A stretch of 64,000 nt of DNA from Acephala macrosclerotiorum (Eukaryota > Ascomycota > Leotiomycetes > Helotiales > Mollisiaceae), in NCBI GenBank assembly GCA_014904845.1, contig MU119376.1:53585-117584 (forward strand), given 5' to 3'. This document shows positions 11,427 through 22,990 of the stretch, piece by piece. The notes beneath the pieces were generated by a model. That model was not told the origin of the DNA, ran no database searches, and saw only the letters and a program-made list of their open reading frames with translations. Position 1 is the first letter of the stretch; each line of letters opens with the position of its first letter. The position numbers and the translations under genes were made by a program.

Positions 11427-13167
11427 CTACCAAGCGCTATGATATTCCCAGTACTGCCTCTCAATCCCCAACTCCACTTTATATTTATTTTCAAACACGG
11501 CTTCTATCATCTTCAACCATCTCTTCGATAGCCTGACCCCAAAATGGCACTTAGTATACTCCCAATACTCAGGAAAAAACCCCGCATTCTCCCAATCCAC
11601 AATCCCAGAAATCCTCCCATCCTTGACCAAAATATTCCTCATATTCAAATCGGCGTGCGTAAAAACAATCTTATGATCAGTACGATGCATTAAATCAGGA
11701 AGTATCCCTAGCCGTAATGATTCGCTGAATTCTTTCTCGCTAGGAAAAGGTCCTACTGGGTCGCCACCGATGCGGTAATCGAGACAAGGACCCCCAGTTG
11801 CGTTGGTGATAGCGTACTTCGAGTTTCTGTCCATTTTTATGGCATGTAATTCCGCGATCCAAGAACGCAAATCCTGGGCCATCTGGTGCATCTCCTCGTC
11901 ACTGCATTCGTCCACAGCGAGACCGGCTAGCTCGCCTTCGATGCGGGATGTGACGAGGAAGGACTCAGTGCGTGACAGCAGGAGATCGATTGGATGCGGG
12001 ACGGGGATGCAAGTTTGGCTTCGCACAAGCTTGAGAGCGTTAAATTCTCCAACATGTCGTTCTGCGTGGAATTCTGGTCCGTGTTTGAGGTACATCCCGA
12101 ACGGCAATCTCTGGATTCCTGTGTTGGGAGACCCATAGAGATATGATCCAGCAGTTCTCAGAATTCTGTATGTTTGAAATCGGATGAAGCCGGGGAACTT
12201 GGACCAGATAGCGAGAAAAGCAGTAGTGATCGTCTGTGTGAAGGGGCTGCTGTCTGTGTTTTGGCTTCGGCGTAAGCTTGAATGACTGTTTATCTTGGTA
12301 GCGATGTCAGTCCACATTCGAGCTCTAGAGAATCGAGAGTGTATGTCAAGAAGTTCCGGGTCGGGACTCTCGATTCCAGAGTTTGAGTGATCAGCTAGAT
12401 TACATTTCCAATCGAATCGTCGGTGGGGCGTATAAATTGCCGGAGCTTTACCGCCAATATTGTTGTAGCGGATATCGTACTGGGCAGAGTTAGTGGGGAT
12501 GAGACCAAGGAGGGAAAGACATCTGAACCTCTGTTCCTTCCAGCTTTTCGAATCTGAATACCCCTCTGGAAAAGGCTATTGCCGCGCCCTTGCTCAAAGT
12601 CCATCGATTTCGAGTCTGATTCTCTAGAGTTTGGTCTTTGAGTAGATCTTGGTGGAAAGATGTGGTAAATGCACCAAGCATATCATATAGCCTTTGCTAT
12701 AAATTAAATCAAAAATTTGCCAGAATTATATTGTCAGGGTTGCCCTACTTCCCGTATACACAATGCGGTCGGAGGAATAATGGGAAACACATCCCAAAGG
12801 TTCCAGAACCGGCATTGTATTCCTGTTAGGCAACATCGGCAACCATCTCGTTGCACAACTTTTTCCTTCAGAGTCCAACTCAGATTTCTTGAGTAAGGAT
12901 TTTCCACATAGACTTGGTGTCATTTAGCGATGTGCTCATTTTATTCTGGGGTTGAAACTTACAAAGTCTTACTAGGTCTTTCCAGTCTTTTAGAAATCGT
13001 GTGAAGTTTGCATCACTCCCATTATCGGCGTACGTTTGCAGCAAATATCTTGCAGCCTGGTCGCCATCCACGGCGTCGTTGAGGAATGCCTCAACTAAAG
13101 GGAGGTCAGGGTGTACAAGTTCCGAATTTCGAACGATTCTTAGAGCACGGGTTTTATCGCTTTCCAT
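11427..13167 (-). CDS. HNH-nuclease-like region fused to an APH phosphotransferase domain
   Basis: Four exons on the minus strand, joined by phase: 13167-12963, 12912-12749, 12696-12529 and 12479-11427 (529 residues). The introns are 49-52 nt; the last has a CTAAC branch site. Residues 1 to ~230 resemble fungal HNH-like proteins: KEKVVQRDGCRCCLTG, then WDVFPIIPP where the HNH histidine would be expected, then NRWTLSKGAAIAF and a C-terminal block ending LADHSNSGIESPDPELLDIH. The usual HNH histidine seems to be missing, so nuclease activity is doubtful. From ~265 an APH domain follows: RLPFGMYLKHGPEF (K311), VTSRIEGE, FTHADLNMRNILV (H454, D456) and GIVDWENAGFFPEYWEY (D474), all complete. The 1053-nt last exon carries the end of the HNH-like part and the whole APH part in one open frame, which is the best evidence for fusion. 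A separate APH gene starting at the internal ATG (12317) is the alternative. Confidence 0.75.
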
Positions 13168-13736
13168 AGCCCTCAGAGCTCCAAAACAAAACAAAGCGAT
13201 ATAAGACTGAAGAGAGGGTGAATATTGGATGAAGGCACGAATGTGAGACGGAGTTGCATCTGGGATGCTTTATTCCACAGAAAGACTCTGCATATGATTG
13301 ATTCACTAACAAGCGACCATAATTAAATCCACCTTACCCGAGTCGCCGAGTCTCGAAATTTCATCCACTCACCGCTACCTGATATCCGACCGAACCAATC
13401 ATATATTACATCGATTTTGTCCGCACTTTAATGTAATGGATCATTTGCAGGCACCACCATATGACGCAGCTCATACTCGGAACACTCTTGATTCCTTTCT
13501 CGCATAACACGGCCATTTATAAGCTGCGGTAATGTTTCTTTTACTCGAGTATCACGCGACGCTGGTCTAGCTTGGAATCGACACAAATATCACTATGTCA
13601 ACGCTGCAACCACGATGCCCAATCAGCGAACCACCGCTATGTGCTCTACCTGGGTAAGGTTTAATGAGCGCCTCAAGTGAGGCTTCACCGGCCTCAAAAA
13701 AAAAACAAAAAAAAAAAAAAAAAAAAAAATATTGCC
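13168..13736. other. Intergenic with a 32-nt A-rich run
   Basis: Promoter space of the fusion gene. An almost pure A run lies at 13697-13729, directly before the kinase relic on the plus strand. Nothing coding is seen. Confidence 0.45.
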
Positions 13737-13976
13737 TGTTTCAATGCTGCGCCTGTTGCAATAGTGGATTTGATATACGAATATGTGTATTAAGTCCCGG
13801 AGCATAGGCCGGATTTACATGAGTTGAAGAGGAGGATTAGGATTGGATTGAAAGATGCGTTGGATAATGGGTCGAAGGCTGAGTGGAAGAACTTTCTACC
13901 GGAACAGCCGCTTGTTTTGAAGCATGCTGGACCATCGGGAGTGAGGGGAGATGTTAAGAAGAAGAAGAAGTTTTGA
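13737..13976 (+). pseudogene. C-terminal relic of a kinase-like copy
   Basis: One frame reads APVAIVDLIYEYVY, a TAA, then VPEHRPDLHELKRRIRIG and AEWKNFLPEQP before a Lys-rich end and TGA (13974-13976). It aligns with the end of the kinase core of copy 2 (DLIYECLYENP, NHRPDLQRLK, PEEWRHFLHQP). The intron that copy 2 has here is absent, as in copy 1. The CGNK/CH module is missing. It may be the far end of the N-terminal relic at 9.4 kb or an independent fragment. Confidence 0.6.
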
Positions 13977-14576
13977 TACCTGGCCTACTGTTTGCTTTAT
14001 ATACCTCGGAAGTAAGAGGATGACTGGATGTTGGAGATGTAGGGTAAAAAAAATTACACTCTCGATGCCCAGTGAGCGCTAAGTTGGCGCTGTACCCACC
14101 TGAAATTTAGCAACATATGTCCTAAAACGACAGCGCCAATCACTGAAGATCGGCTGAGAAAGGTTTGTAGAGACTAAGCGCCCTGCGCGCTCTGTTAATG
14201 ACGTTCTTGATCTAAAAGATTTCAAACCTATGTGCAGCGTCAGGATATTCGTAAGGAACATGTAGTAGAGAAGAGAATGAGATCAAGAACTCGAGATTGG
14301 TAAATTTGCAAGCTCATCATCTAGTTCGAAAGAAAAATCTCACAAGGCACACTTGTGCGGCAGAATAATAGATGCTGAGGATGGAGACAAGCGAGGAGAA
14401 CAGTATTACATTCCAGAAATCCACACCCTGACAATTTTATACAGTACAATGGAGCACAAGCATTACACCCTCTCTATCTTCCTCCCCAATAGTCATCAGA
14501 CATTGAATATTAAAGCCGCGGCATCTGCTTTCACCCAAACACCTAGCCCGTATCTTCGCAACGCCATGCAATGCAT
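13977..14576. other. Intergenic
   Basis: This lies between the kinase relic and the 3' end of the mini-exon gene. I see nothing recognisable. Confidence 0.4.
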
Positions 14577-17386
14577 CTACTTAGGAATAGCACCCACCAA
14601 ATCCTGCGCGATAATATCCTCCAACCCAGTTAAAACCTGTCTCTTCCCGTTGTACTGCTCGCTCGTATCATCACCAGTGATCGCCCCATCAAGGACACCA
14701 CCTACATCTGTAGGCCCATCAGAGAAAAGTTGGCTGAAGTCTTGTTGCAGAGAAGTGACGGTTTGGTCGGGGATGATGTCGAGAGCGTCGTCTGGAAGGC
14801 CACGCACCTGTTGTTTATTCGTCAGCTTTTTGGTCTTGGACTGAGCTTATTTTCCGATGGTTATAGGGCCGCCAATTGTGACGGTTCCGGTGCAAACACC
14901 GCAGTCGTTGGAGAGGATGTCGTTGCCGTTTCCGAATGTGTTATTATCACTTGTAAATGGTTAGCAGACACATTGAGAAACGAGGAGAAGGAGCACTCAC
15001 CCGTCGTTTGAACCGGCGCCAGCCCCGTTATTGGAAGCGTTGCCTGAATCTCCGTTCCCGGCGCTGTAATATTAATTAGCATGTGCTTCTGGAAGATTTG
15101 TGAGATTCGGGAGCAGAGCTAGAGGCGTGCCAAGATCTCACAATCCGAAATCAACTCACCTATTGTTATTGTCATCGTTGTTACCATTCGATGAAGGAGA
15201 ACCAATAACAGCTGTCGAGGAGCCAGGTTCCAGTGGGACAACAACCGCATCGACTAGTTCTCCGGCGGCGTCTCCGACATTGGCGATATAGGTACCAGGC
15301 GTCCCAGGGTTTGGAGTTCTTCTCACCTTCTTGCCGATCGAGAGACCAGAGTTGCCGGATAGGATGTCGTTGCCTAAAATAGTCAGTCGGTGAACTTGAA
15401 GAAAAGATGTCAGCAACTAACCGTTTCCGGAGACATTGCTATTTCCATCGTTACTATGTTTAATCTAATTAGTTCTCGAAATTTCTCTCATGTCGAAACT
15501 AGTTTTTCTCACCTTCCAGCGCCGGCACCGTTGCCAGAGGCATTTCCATCTTTCGAGCAAGTTAGACGCTGTTTTTTGAACGTTCAGAATTTGAGGGGGA
15601 AAGACATACCATCACCGGACCCGGCTGTGTTGCCATTTCTGGGAAAATTCGTCAGTATTCGACTTCGCTCTCCGTATCACCGACTCAACTCGACAAATTC
15701 TTGTAAGATCCTCGCCAGCATCGAGTCTGCATAGAAGGAGTTTAGACTAACCCATCACCGTTTCCTATGAGCGAGTTAACAACATATTCAGTCTGACAAA
15801 ATCCCACGAAACTATGCACTCGATAAGGTCTCACAGATCCCCGCAAGGGACAGAGCATTTAATTTCGAACAGAAGTAGGGTCACATACCATTCCCGAAAG
15901 GCGATCCAACAAGACCAGAGATCATCTCTCCAAGTGTCTCACTACTGCCACTGCTGCCACTGCTGCCACTGCTCCCTCCATTTCGACGACCAATCGAAAG
16001 TCCGGAATTACCAGAAAGGATATCATTCCCGTTTCCGAAATCGCTGGAAAAAAAATCAATTAGCACGTGCTCGACAAGTCATAAGCTTCGAACTCATAGT
16101 CGCACAAAACAAATAACATGCTTCATGCTCCACAATGGCAAGAAGGGTCGGCAGGGAAAGCTTACTTCTTGTTACCATCCCCGGATCCAGCTCCGGCACC
16201 GTCTATTCCACTTGTAAGCCTCACGACCCAAAAAGATGGAAGAGTTCACTTACTGCCAGAGGCGTTGTTATCGTCGTTGTTACCAGCGCCGTCGCCTATT
16301 TTTGGTTAGATTTATGTTCAGAATTCCTCCTCATGCTTTCAAGACACGTATCGAAAGCGTGAGGGTATAAGGCTACGAACCATTTCCATCATCCGTGGAT
16401 ATGTTAGCAATCAACTACACCTTTGTTATGCTAGCGAAATCGTAGTCTCATCGCATGTCGAGGGAGGATTCTCACTATTTCCGTTGCCAAATGGACTGAA
16501 AATACAACTTAGCAGGAGCATTCGACACTCTTGGTGACATGTACTCACGATCCGACCAATCCAGAGATCCAGTCTCCGACGCTCTCGCTAGAACCGCCAT
16601 TTCGTCCAATCTTCAATCCGGAGTTGCCAGATTCGATCGAGTTGCCTACATACAGTCAGATGCAGGCCAAGTGGATCAAATCGAGAAGTCCAACCATTTC
16701 CAAATGTGCTGTAATCTCGTTAGCATGGTCTCAATGAATCTTGTAAAAGCGGGGACGAGAATTTAACGTCGCGTGAAACAAATGATATGCTTTATGGTCT
16801 TGAGGATAGGGAAGGCTTGAGGGATGACTTACTTCTTGTTCCTATCTGAACTACCTGCGTTGGCGCCGTCTTTGATCATGAGAATTAGTTTCACGTTCTC
16901 ATATATGCGTGTTATGCTTTACTCACTGCCTGAAGCATTTCCATCATCGCCATTTCCTAAAGAAACGTTAGTATAATTAATTCAGCAAGTTAGGCAGGAA
17001 ATTCAAGTGCTCAGGCGAATAACAAGCGTTCGTTAGGAGCACAGCCAACATTCAGACTCTAAGCCTGAAACGCTAAGAATGAAATGAGGGATTGGTGGAA
17101 AGGAAAAGCAGACTTACCAGCTGAATCTCCATTGCCATCAGCATTTCCCTATGACAAAAGTCAGTACCAGTGCTCCTAAAATGCGATACTTTCCTCGGGC
17201 GAGGTTAAAAGAATGTTAAGTTTGGGTAGGACGAGCATTTCCGAACGGTGAGCCGACCAAGCTCTCAACAGACTGCATGATATCTGTGGTTTTTGAAGGC
17301 TCAGCACCCCAGATACTGTTTGGGACTGGGGCCGCCGCAGCAGCGGTGGCCAAAGCAAAGATGGCGATGAAGGTCTTGGAATGCAT
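14577..17386 (-). CDS. Secreted Gly/Asn/Ser-rich repeat protein encoded by ~18 mini-exons
   Basis: The first exon (from ATG 17386) encodes a signal peptide (MHSKTFIAIFALATAAAAAP) and SLVGSPFGNA. A chain of phase-compatible exons follows: 17148-17118, 16956-16927, 16869-16833, 16708-16695, 16645-16549, 16495-16476, 16295-16254, 16202-16166, 16043-15889, 15764-15752, 15638-15610, 15549-15513, 15453-15422, 15373-15160, 15063-15001, 14949-~14850 and 14807-14577. Most are 13-63 nt and most introns 50-180 nt. Exon types recur: a G-D/N-rich exon (phase 1 to 1), a DGNK exon of exactly 37 nt (phase 1 to 2) and a GNDILSGNSGLSIG...GLVGSPFGNG exon (phase 2 to 1). This shows growth by exon-module duplication. 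The last exon is not repetitive (ALDIIPDQTVTSLQQDF...). Two joints are unclear: exon 1 to 2 fits only a GC donor, and exon 17 reaches TAA at 14849 before any good donor. I do not recognise the family; a cell-wall or extracellular role is inferred from the signal peptide and low complexity. Confidence 0.7.
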
Positions 17387-20104
17387 TGTGAATGATTGGA
17401 CAAGTTGAAGGGGAGTAGAGAAGAGGAATTGCTGGCAACGAGGTTCAGGGACTGCTGGTGGGAGATATTGGAATGGTATGGGAAGAGAAATTTGACAGAA
17501 AGTGATCGCCCAGCTTGATATATCTAGAAATGAGTGCCTGTCACTTAATCCTATGACGCCCGCCTCGGGTCCTGTACGATATTGACATCGGTGGCTCCTG
17601 AAAACCCACTGATAACCATCATAAGATCGAGATGAGAGTCTCCATGTTACTTTGAACCCCATCTCCATACGTAATTACCTAGAGAGGCCTCGGCAGACAA
17701 AAGTTTACAGAGTCGCAGCTTCAGACTGAGTCCAGCGGATTCCGTGCTGATCTGCTGATAGTTGACCCGCATCACCAGATAGCAGTATTGAGGATCTACG
17801 GACGTCCATGAACATGCCAAGACGTTCCTGAATGAAGAGAACTAAAGTCGGAATGAAGATCAACGAAACAATCAAAAAAGCCACTCGCGTCAGCCCCTTT
17901 ACTGCAAAAGTATTGTGATTGGACAGTCTGCCGAAGGAGACTGCTCCGTCGTAGATTTTTGTGGTGTTTCCGAAACGCTAAATGCAGATGGCGTCCGGAA
18001 GCATCGAAGCTTAAGTACCAATCTGGTAAGCTTCACGACTCATGCAATGGAGATCATCGCCATCGGATGTGAAGTCGCACTGACGGCGGAAGGCTTCAGC
18101 CAAACAGGACAGCCGAGAGAAGTGGCGTCATCAGAGTTTGGGTGCGGAGGAGAGTCCATCAGGCATGCGGGAGAGCAGGACCCAACTTTTCTGCAGGAAC
18201 TTCGCAGTGTGTGGGAGCTTCCCTGTGCTGCTCAGCCGTCCTGCATGTTGCTCCTGAAGATACGCGGGAAATTAAGGTTGATTGTGGGTAAAATCTCCCG
18301 TCCATACGTTTCTGGGGAATCTTAACAGTAAATTGAGATCTTCCCAACGGTCTCGCAGCCGTTCCGTGTTTCTTATTACATGAACACCCACATATCCAAC
18401 ATGAATTATAGTGAGAATTCCCTTGTGCAGCACTTTGTGTCCTGGCCTTGAACCCCTATGAGCCCCGAGACCCTGAAGGCTTGGTGAGGCTTTTTTCGAG
18501 ATGGAGTGAAGTGCGCCTCTGACGCTATAGCCCGACTTCGAGAGAGATTACAGCCTTTGGCGTTGACTTTGGTGATGGCTCCCGATGTGATGAGGTAGTC
18601 CTCACAACGATGTCGAGATACCGAGGTGGACCCACTCGTGGAGAAGACGTTAGGAGGAGATGCCGGTGGGGACGTCTGTGCTCCAGAGTGAGGCTGTTCG
18701 TTGCAGGACAGAGCGAGGATATTACTGATGGGTGATCAGCAAGCTTCCCAGAAGAGATAGCTGAGGTTTGGTTTTCCAGGCGAGGAACGTTCGGTCGAGG
18801 TTGAAGGAAGTTCAGCTCGGAGAAATCGCGCCTAAATCGAAGCGAACAGACGCCATCTTGTCTCGCGCCAAACGCCAACCTTATTGGGGTGTAGATCATC
18901 ATACTACGCACTTTCCTGGACGACCAATCTCCAGACTATCGAACCTTGACGTCGTGTCACAAAATTTCATCAACGGTCAACCTCTTCACGTTTCCTCAAC
19001 CTCACGTCGACGAGGCACGGCCCACGTTTTTCATGGGAATGTCAGAATCGCATCACGGCACGGGAATATTACCCTTTCTTGGCGGAAAGACATCGCCGCA
19101 TTGAGGTGGTATCGCTCTTGTTCCGGTTTGCCAGTATGCGTCAATGACACCGACAAAACTCGGAACACAGTAGTTGTATTGAGGCAGAGAGCTTTGTTCT
19201 GTCAAGTCATGCAGTCCTTCCTACACGATGATGCGCCTACCGTTGAGTAATCCAGCCACCCGCGTCAACAGTGGCAAGTGCCAGGCCAAAATCTTTCAAA
19301 CCTCGAGTACCTAACACACGGATCCAGCTATCAGTCTCGGGCCAACGTCTGTTCCTGTGAATTATGGAGATAATGCAAGTTGCAGATCCTCCGCAGAATA
19401 TCTCCATTTCGTCCTCAAGACGTATCTTGCTCTTTCTAAAACAGGAAGAGAGGCTCCATTATTCCTATCTGATATTTTAAAGTTTTAAGTTTTAAGTTCT
19501 TCTTCGCCGCTCGGATTCTAATTTCCTGCACAAATCTTCGATTTAGATCTCGTCCCGAGTGAGCCCAAGTGGAGCCATTGCGGAGTTCAGATATTGAGCC
19601 TCAACTCTAAACTGGGGTCTGGCCTATGGAGTGCATTGCTTTCCAATCGTCACCATCTATGATCTGCAGACAATAAGACGGACAGGCTGCCATCGAGAAG
19701 GATCAACAGTTACGAGAGAACAATTTTAACAACGCTGGATTGCCAGCACCACGTATGAGCTTATGATATCATGCATCGCAGATTTGGTCTCCCAACTCTT
19801 CCTCGGGATCTCTCCAGCTCTTTGGTTATGCATGGCTATCGGGTGCAGAGAACCACTTACGCGTGATTGATACGCCGCTGAACATTGTATGTTTCTTCCG
19901 ATTAGCACACCGTCATTTATCCCGCGTCTGATTTGAGCTTGGCCTACAGGAATATCTTTCAACAGAAAAATGAATAGAGATATAAGGAAATGAACAACTC
20001 CCATGTCAGCCTCTATCCATCTCCAGACTGCCTTCTACCTCTTCGTATCTTAAAGCCGACCATTGCTTCCTGCCTTCTTCGACCTCTTCATCCTGCCATC
20101 CACA
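17387..20104. other. 2.7-kb intergenic region
   Basis: Open frames of up to 160 codons occur (for example 18768-19250), but they lack an ATG at the start, family resemblance or neighbouring exons. I see no RNA gene or repeat. The part next to 17386 is the promoter of the mini-exon gene, and the part next to 20105 that of the peroxygenase. Confidence 0.45.
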
Positions 20105-21481
20105 ATGAAGGCATCTCTTTTGTCTCTGGCTATCCTGGCCCTGACCGCCAGCGAGGTTGCTGCATTCCCAGCACTCGCCCAAGAACATGCTGAGCGCCTT
20201 GTCGCATCACAACGAGGCAAGCGCAGCACTCTCGCCCGAAGCGCCCACAAGAAGCGAGTCACTTTCGATGCTGCTTCACAGTATACCTCCACCACCGGTG
20301 CTCACGCATTCGTCCCACCCAACTTCGCAGCTGGCGACGTTCGAGGTCCCTGCCCGGGATTGAACGCTGCTGCCAACCACGGCTATATTCCACATAATGG
20401 CGTTGGAACACTTGGTGACTTCGTCAATGGTACCAACGAGGCCTATGGTATGGCCTTGGACTTGGGTGGTTTCCTCGCTGTCTACGGATCTGTTTTCGAT
20501 GTAAGTTCGGACTTCCTTTCCCCAACCCGCCACAACAAAATCTAATCAGCTCTCCAGGGCAACCTTCTCGGATACTCGATCGGCGGCCCAACCTCCAACA
20601 ACCAACTCCTTCTCAACAACCTCCTCGGCCTCACGGGCGCACCCCAAGGCCTCTCAGGCTCCCATAACAAGTACGAAGCCGACACATCTCCAACCCGAGG
20701 CGATCTCTATTTGTACGGCAACGCCTACGAAGTGCAAGTCCCCCAATTTCAACAATACTACGATGCACTCGTCGAAGGAGTCGATGCCGACACCCAATAC
20801 GCTAATCTAATCGACTTCCGCATTGCTCGCTTCAACGACTCCATCACCCGCAACCCATATTTCTTCTACTCTCCCTTCGCCGGTGTCTTGGTCTCGCCTG
20901 CTGGCTTCAACTTCCCAGTTAGAATGATGGCCAACCACTCGGAAGAATTCCCAGAAGGATCTTTGAGCAAGGCGCAACTGATGTCTTTCTTCTCTATCAC
21001 CGGCAAGAGCGGAAACTTCAAATACAGAGTTGGTCATGAGCGGATTCCGGATAACTGGTACAAGCGCGCTATCGGCGATGAATACACCATCCCAGGGTTC
21101 CTTGCCGACGTTCTCGACTTTGGCGAGAAATACCCTCCTTTGTTGGACGTGGGTGGAAATATCGGCAAGGTTGATTCCTTCACTCCTGTGGATATCGGAT
21201 CGCTTACCAAGGGCGTATTTTCTGCTGCCGATCTTCTGCAAGGAAATAATCTTGAGTGCTATACTCTCCAGATTTCGCAGGCTGCGCTGCCGGATATCTT
21301 AGGCGGTGCTGAGACGGATATTGGTGATTTGACTCAGGTTCTTAAGCCGTTGAGTGATACTGTCGCGGAGCGGATTCTTGGGTTGGGCTGCCCTAAGCTT
21401 GACAGCATTGATAAGAGCCAGTACAACATGTTCCCGGGTTACAATAACTGCCCCAACGGATGCTCTGGCTACAAGGCATAG
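20105..21481 (+). CDS. Secreted heme-thiolate peroxidase (chloroperoxidase/unspecific peroxygenase family)
   Basis: Two exons, 20105-20500 and 20558-21481 (439 residues), with a 57-nt intron (GTAAGT..CCAG). Residues 1-20 are a signal peptide. A basic KRSTLARSAHKKR segment then suggests propeptide processing. Family signatures are the heme-ligand motif GPCPGLNAAANHGYIPHNG (Cys83 the axial thiolate) and the acid-base motif EADTSPTRGD (Glu172, Arg179), equivalent to EGDxSxxR of long-type peroxygenases. Such enzymes use H2O2 to oxygenate or halogenate organic substrates outside the cell (family knowledge); the natural substrate here cannot be read. The C-terminal Cys residues (NNLECYT, LGCPKL, NNCPNGCSG) may form disulfides. 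The gene looks intact. The in-frame codons upstream of 20105 include no ATG. Confidence 0.92.
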
Positions 21482-22261
21482 AGGTCTATGCGAGTCTGGT
21501 CCCCAGGCGGGAAAGTAGATAGAAGAATAGGCGTTCTAATTATTGTCATTTTCTTTCCTTGATGTTTGTGCTTGTGCGAATCTCGGAATCTTGTCTGGTC
21601 TGGGGAATGGAAAAGAGGTTGGTTGGTGTTCAGTGCTTTCTGTATAGATAATTTGCATAATGTCTGATAAATAATGACTCATGAAATTTATTTTACTTCC
21701 TTTTTTAACTTTGATGATCTACTTGCTTGTTTACGGGCTTTTCTTCGATATTAAGTGCATAGAATTTATGTGTTTGATTAAAACGACTTCAGCTTCGAGT
21801 GAAGTTGAGCTGCAAAGAATTGTCACAATGAAGACTTCGCTGCTTTTTTTCTCTTTTCGTGCGATCTTTGTTTCCTCGAAACCATTCATAAGTTCTCTGT
21901 TTCCTTCAGGGCATTGCCCCATTGTTCAGTAGCTCGTATTTAATTTTCCAGAGCTTCATCAGCCGTTTATCATGCTCTAAACCCTTAAAAGAGGGGTTAT
22001 TATTCGGTACTTGGAACCAAGTCGCATTTTCTGCCTCTACTTTGCGGCATCGTACGTAAGATATGAATGCAGGTACAGCGGAAATATCTCATTACTCTTC
22101 TAGCTTATGGGTTGCTGTTCATGGTACCGTGCTGAGGGAGATATCTTTGACTGGGTTGAATATAGGAGTTCGTCAGCTTTGTGCTTGTCTTGAGATTAGC
22201 TTTGAGGTCTCTACTCGAAGTTTATGCTGCAATGTATGTGGAAATATGAGATATGATTAGA
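21482..22261. other. Intergenic
   Basis: 3' region of the peroxygenase and unassigned sequence. Short open frames only. Confidence 0.4.
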
Positions 22262-22649
22262 GAACGGATAGAGGCCATAATTGATCTTGCATATCGTGCC
22301 AACAACCTCGAAGACAAGATCCGTGCGTTCTACAAAAGCCTACCACCTGATCTATGAATTCAAAACACCTCATACGTGCAATTATGCCCACCTCCAAATG
22401 TTTTCTCGTTGAAGTAAGTGTCAGACGGATTCTTCTACGACGGATTCAATTCTAACAGTTCCTTTCTGCAGTATTTTGTATCATGTATCACTCATCCTCC
22501 TCTGCCGTCCATTACTCTTCGCATCCATGGCCACCCAAAATAGCAACCACGATTTCAATATTAGAGCTCGCAAGATCTGCGTGGATGAGATGAGCAAGAT
22601 TAGCGAGTTTCTCAAGGCACGCCATCGGACTCTCAGCTTCAGAATTTAA
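22262..22649 (+). pseudogene. Fragment of a fungal-specific transcription factor
   Basis: The readable protein is the middle of a Zn2Cys6-type regulator's fungal-specific domain: DKIRAFYKSLPPDL, an in-frame TGA where Arg is expected, then IQNTSYVQLCPPPNVFSL. A well-formed 58-nt intron (22414-22471, GTAAGT..CTAAC..CTGCAG) follows, and then ILYHVSLILLCRPLLFA and KICVDEMSKISEFL before a TAA. No zinc cluster or C-terminus is nearby. It is a truncated relic with an intact splice site and one nonsense change. Confidence 0.6.
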
Positions 22650-22739
22650 ACGTATCTTGTCTCATATTGTGTTTACACCGCCGCTATAATTGATATGTGC
22701 GAGATCAAGAGCCAGGACTAGGCTGCGCACGGGGCCCCC

Positions 22740-22990
22740 ATAGGGTAAGGTTTCAAAATTTCCCCTATTTACGGGGAATTTATAAGTAAGAATATATTAT
22801 TTTTTTTATTTGTAATTTTTGTTATAAGTTTCATAATAGCTTTATAAAAAATATATAAAATTTAAAAATATTTATATTAATTTTTATTTTTATTTTATAT
22901 TTTTTATATTAAAATTAAAACAATTTATATATTATTTATATTATAAATAAACTAATAAATACATAAAAAAGCAATATTAATAAACTTTAA
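22740..22990. repeat. Small AT-rich island
   Basis: About 250 bases that are almost only A and T, in otherwise balanced DNA, entered through a G/C-rich junction (~22725-22745). The remaining C and G are not in CpG here, unlike the large AT block. It may be a relic of a mutated repeat. Confidence 0.5.

Noticed and set aside
14353..16766. Plus-strand open frames over the mini-exon gene
   Set aside because: They are the mirror of the low-complexity minus-strand exons and show no splice logic or family.
17915..19250. Open frames of 128-160 codons in the intergenic region
   Set aside because: No recognisable motifs, the longest starts at a TTG, and overlapping frames on both strands are equally open.
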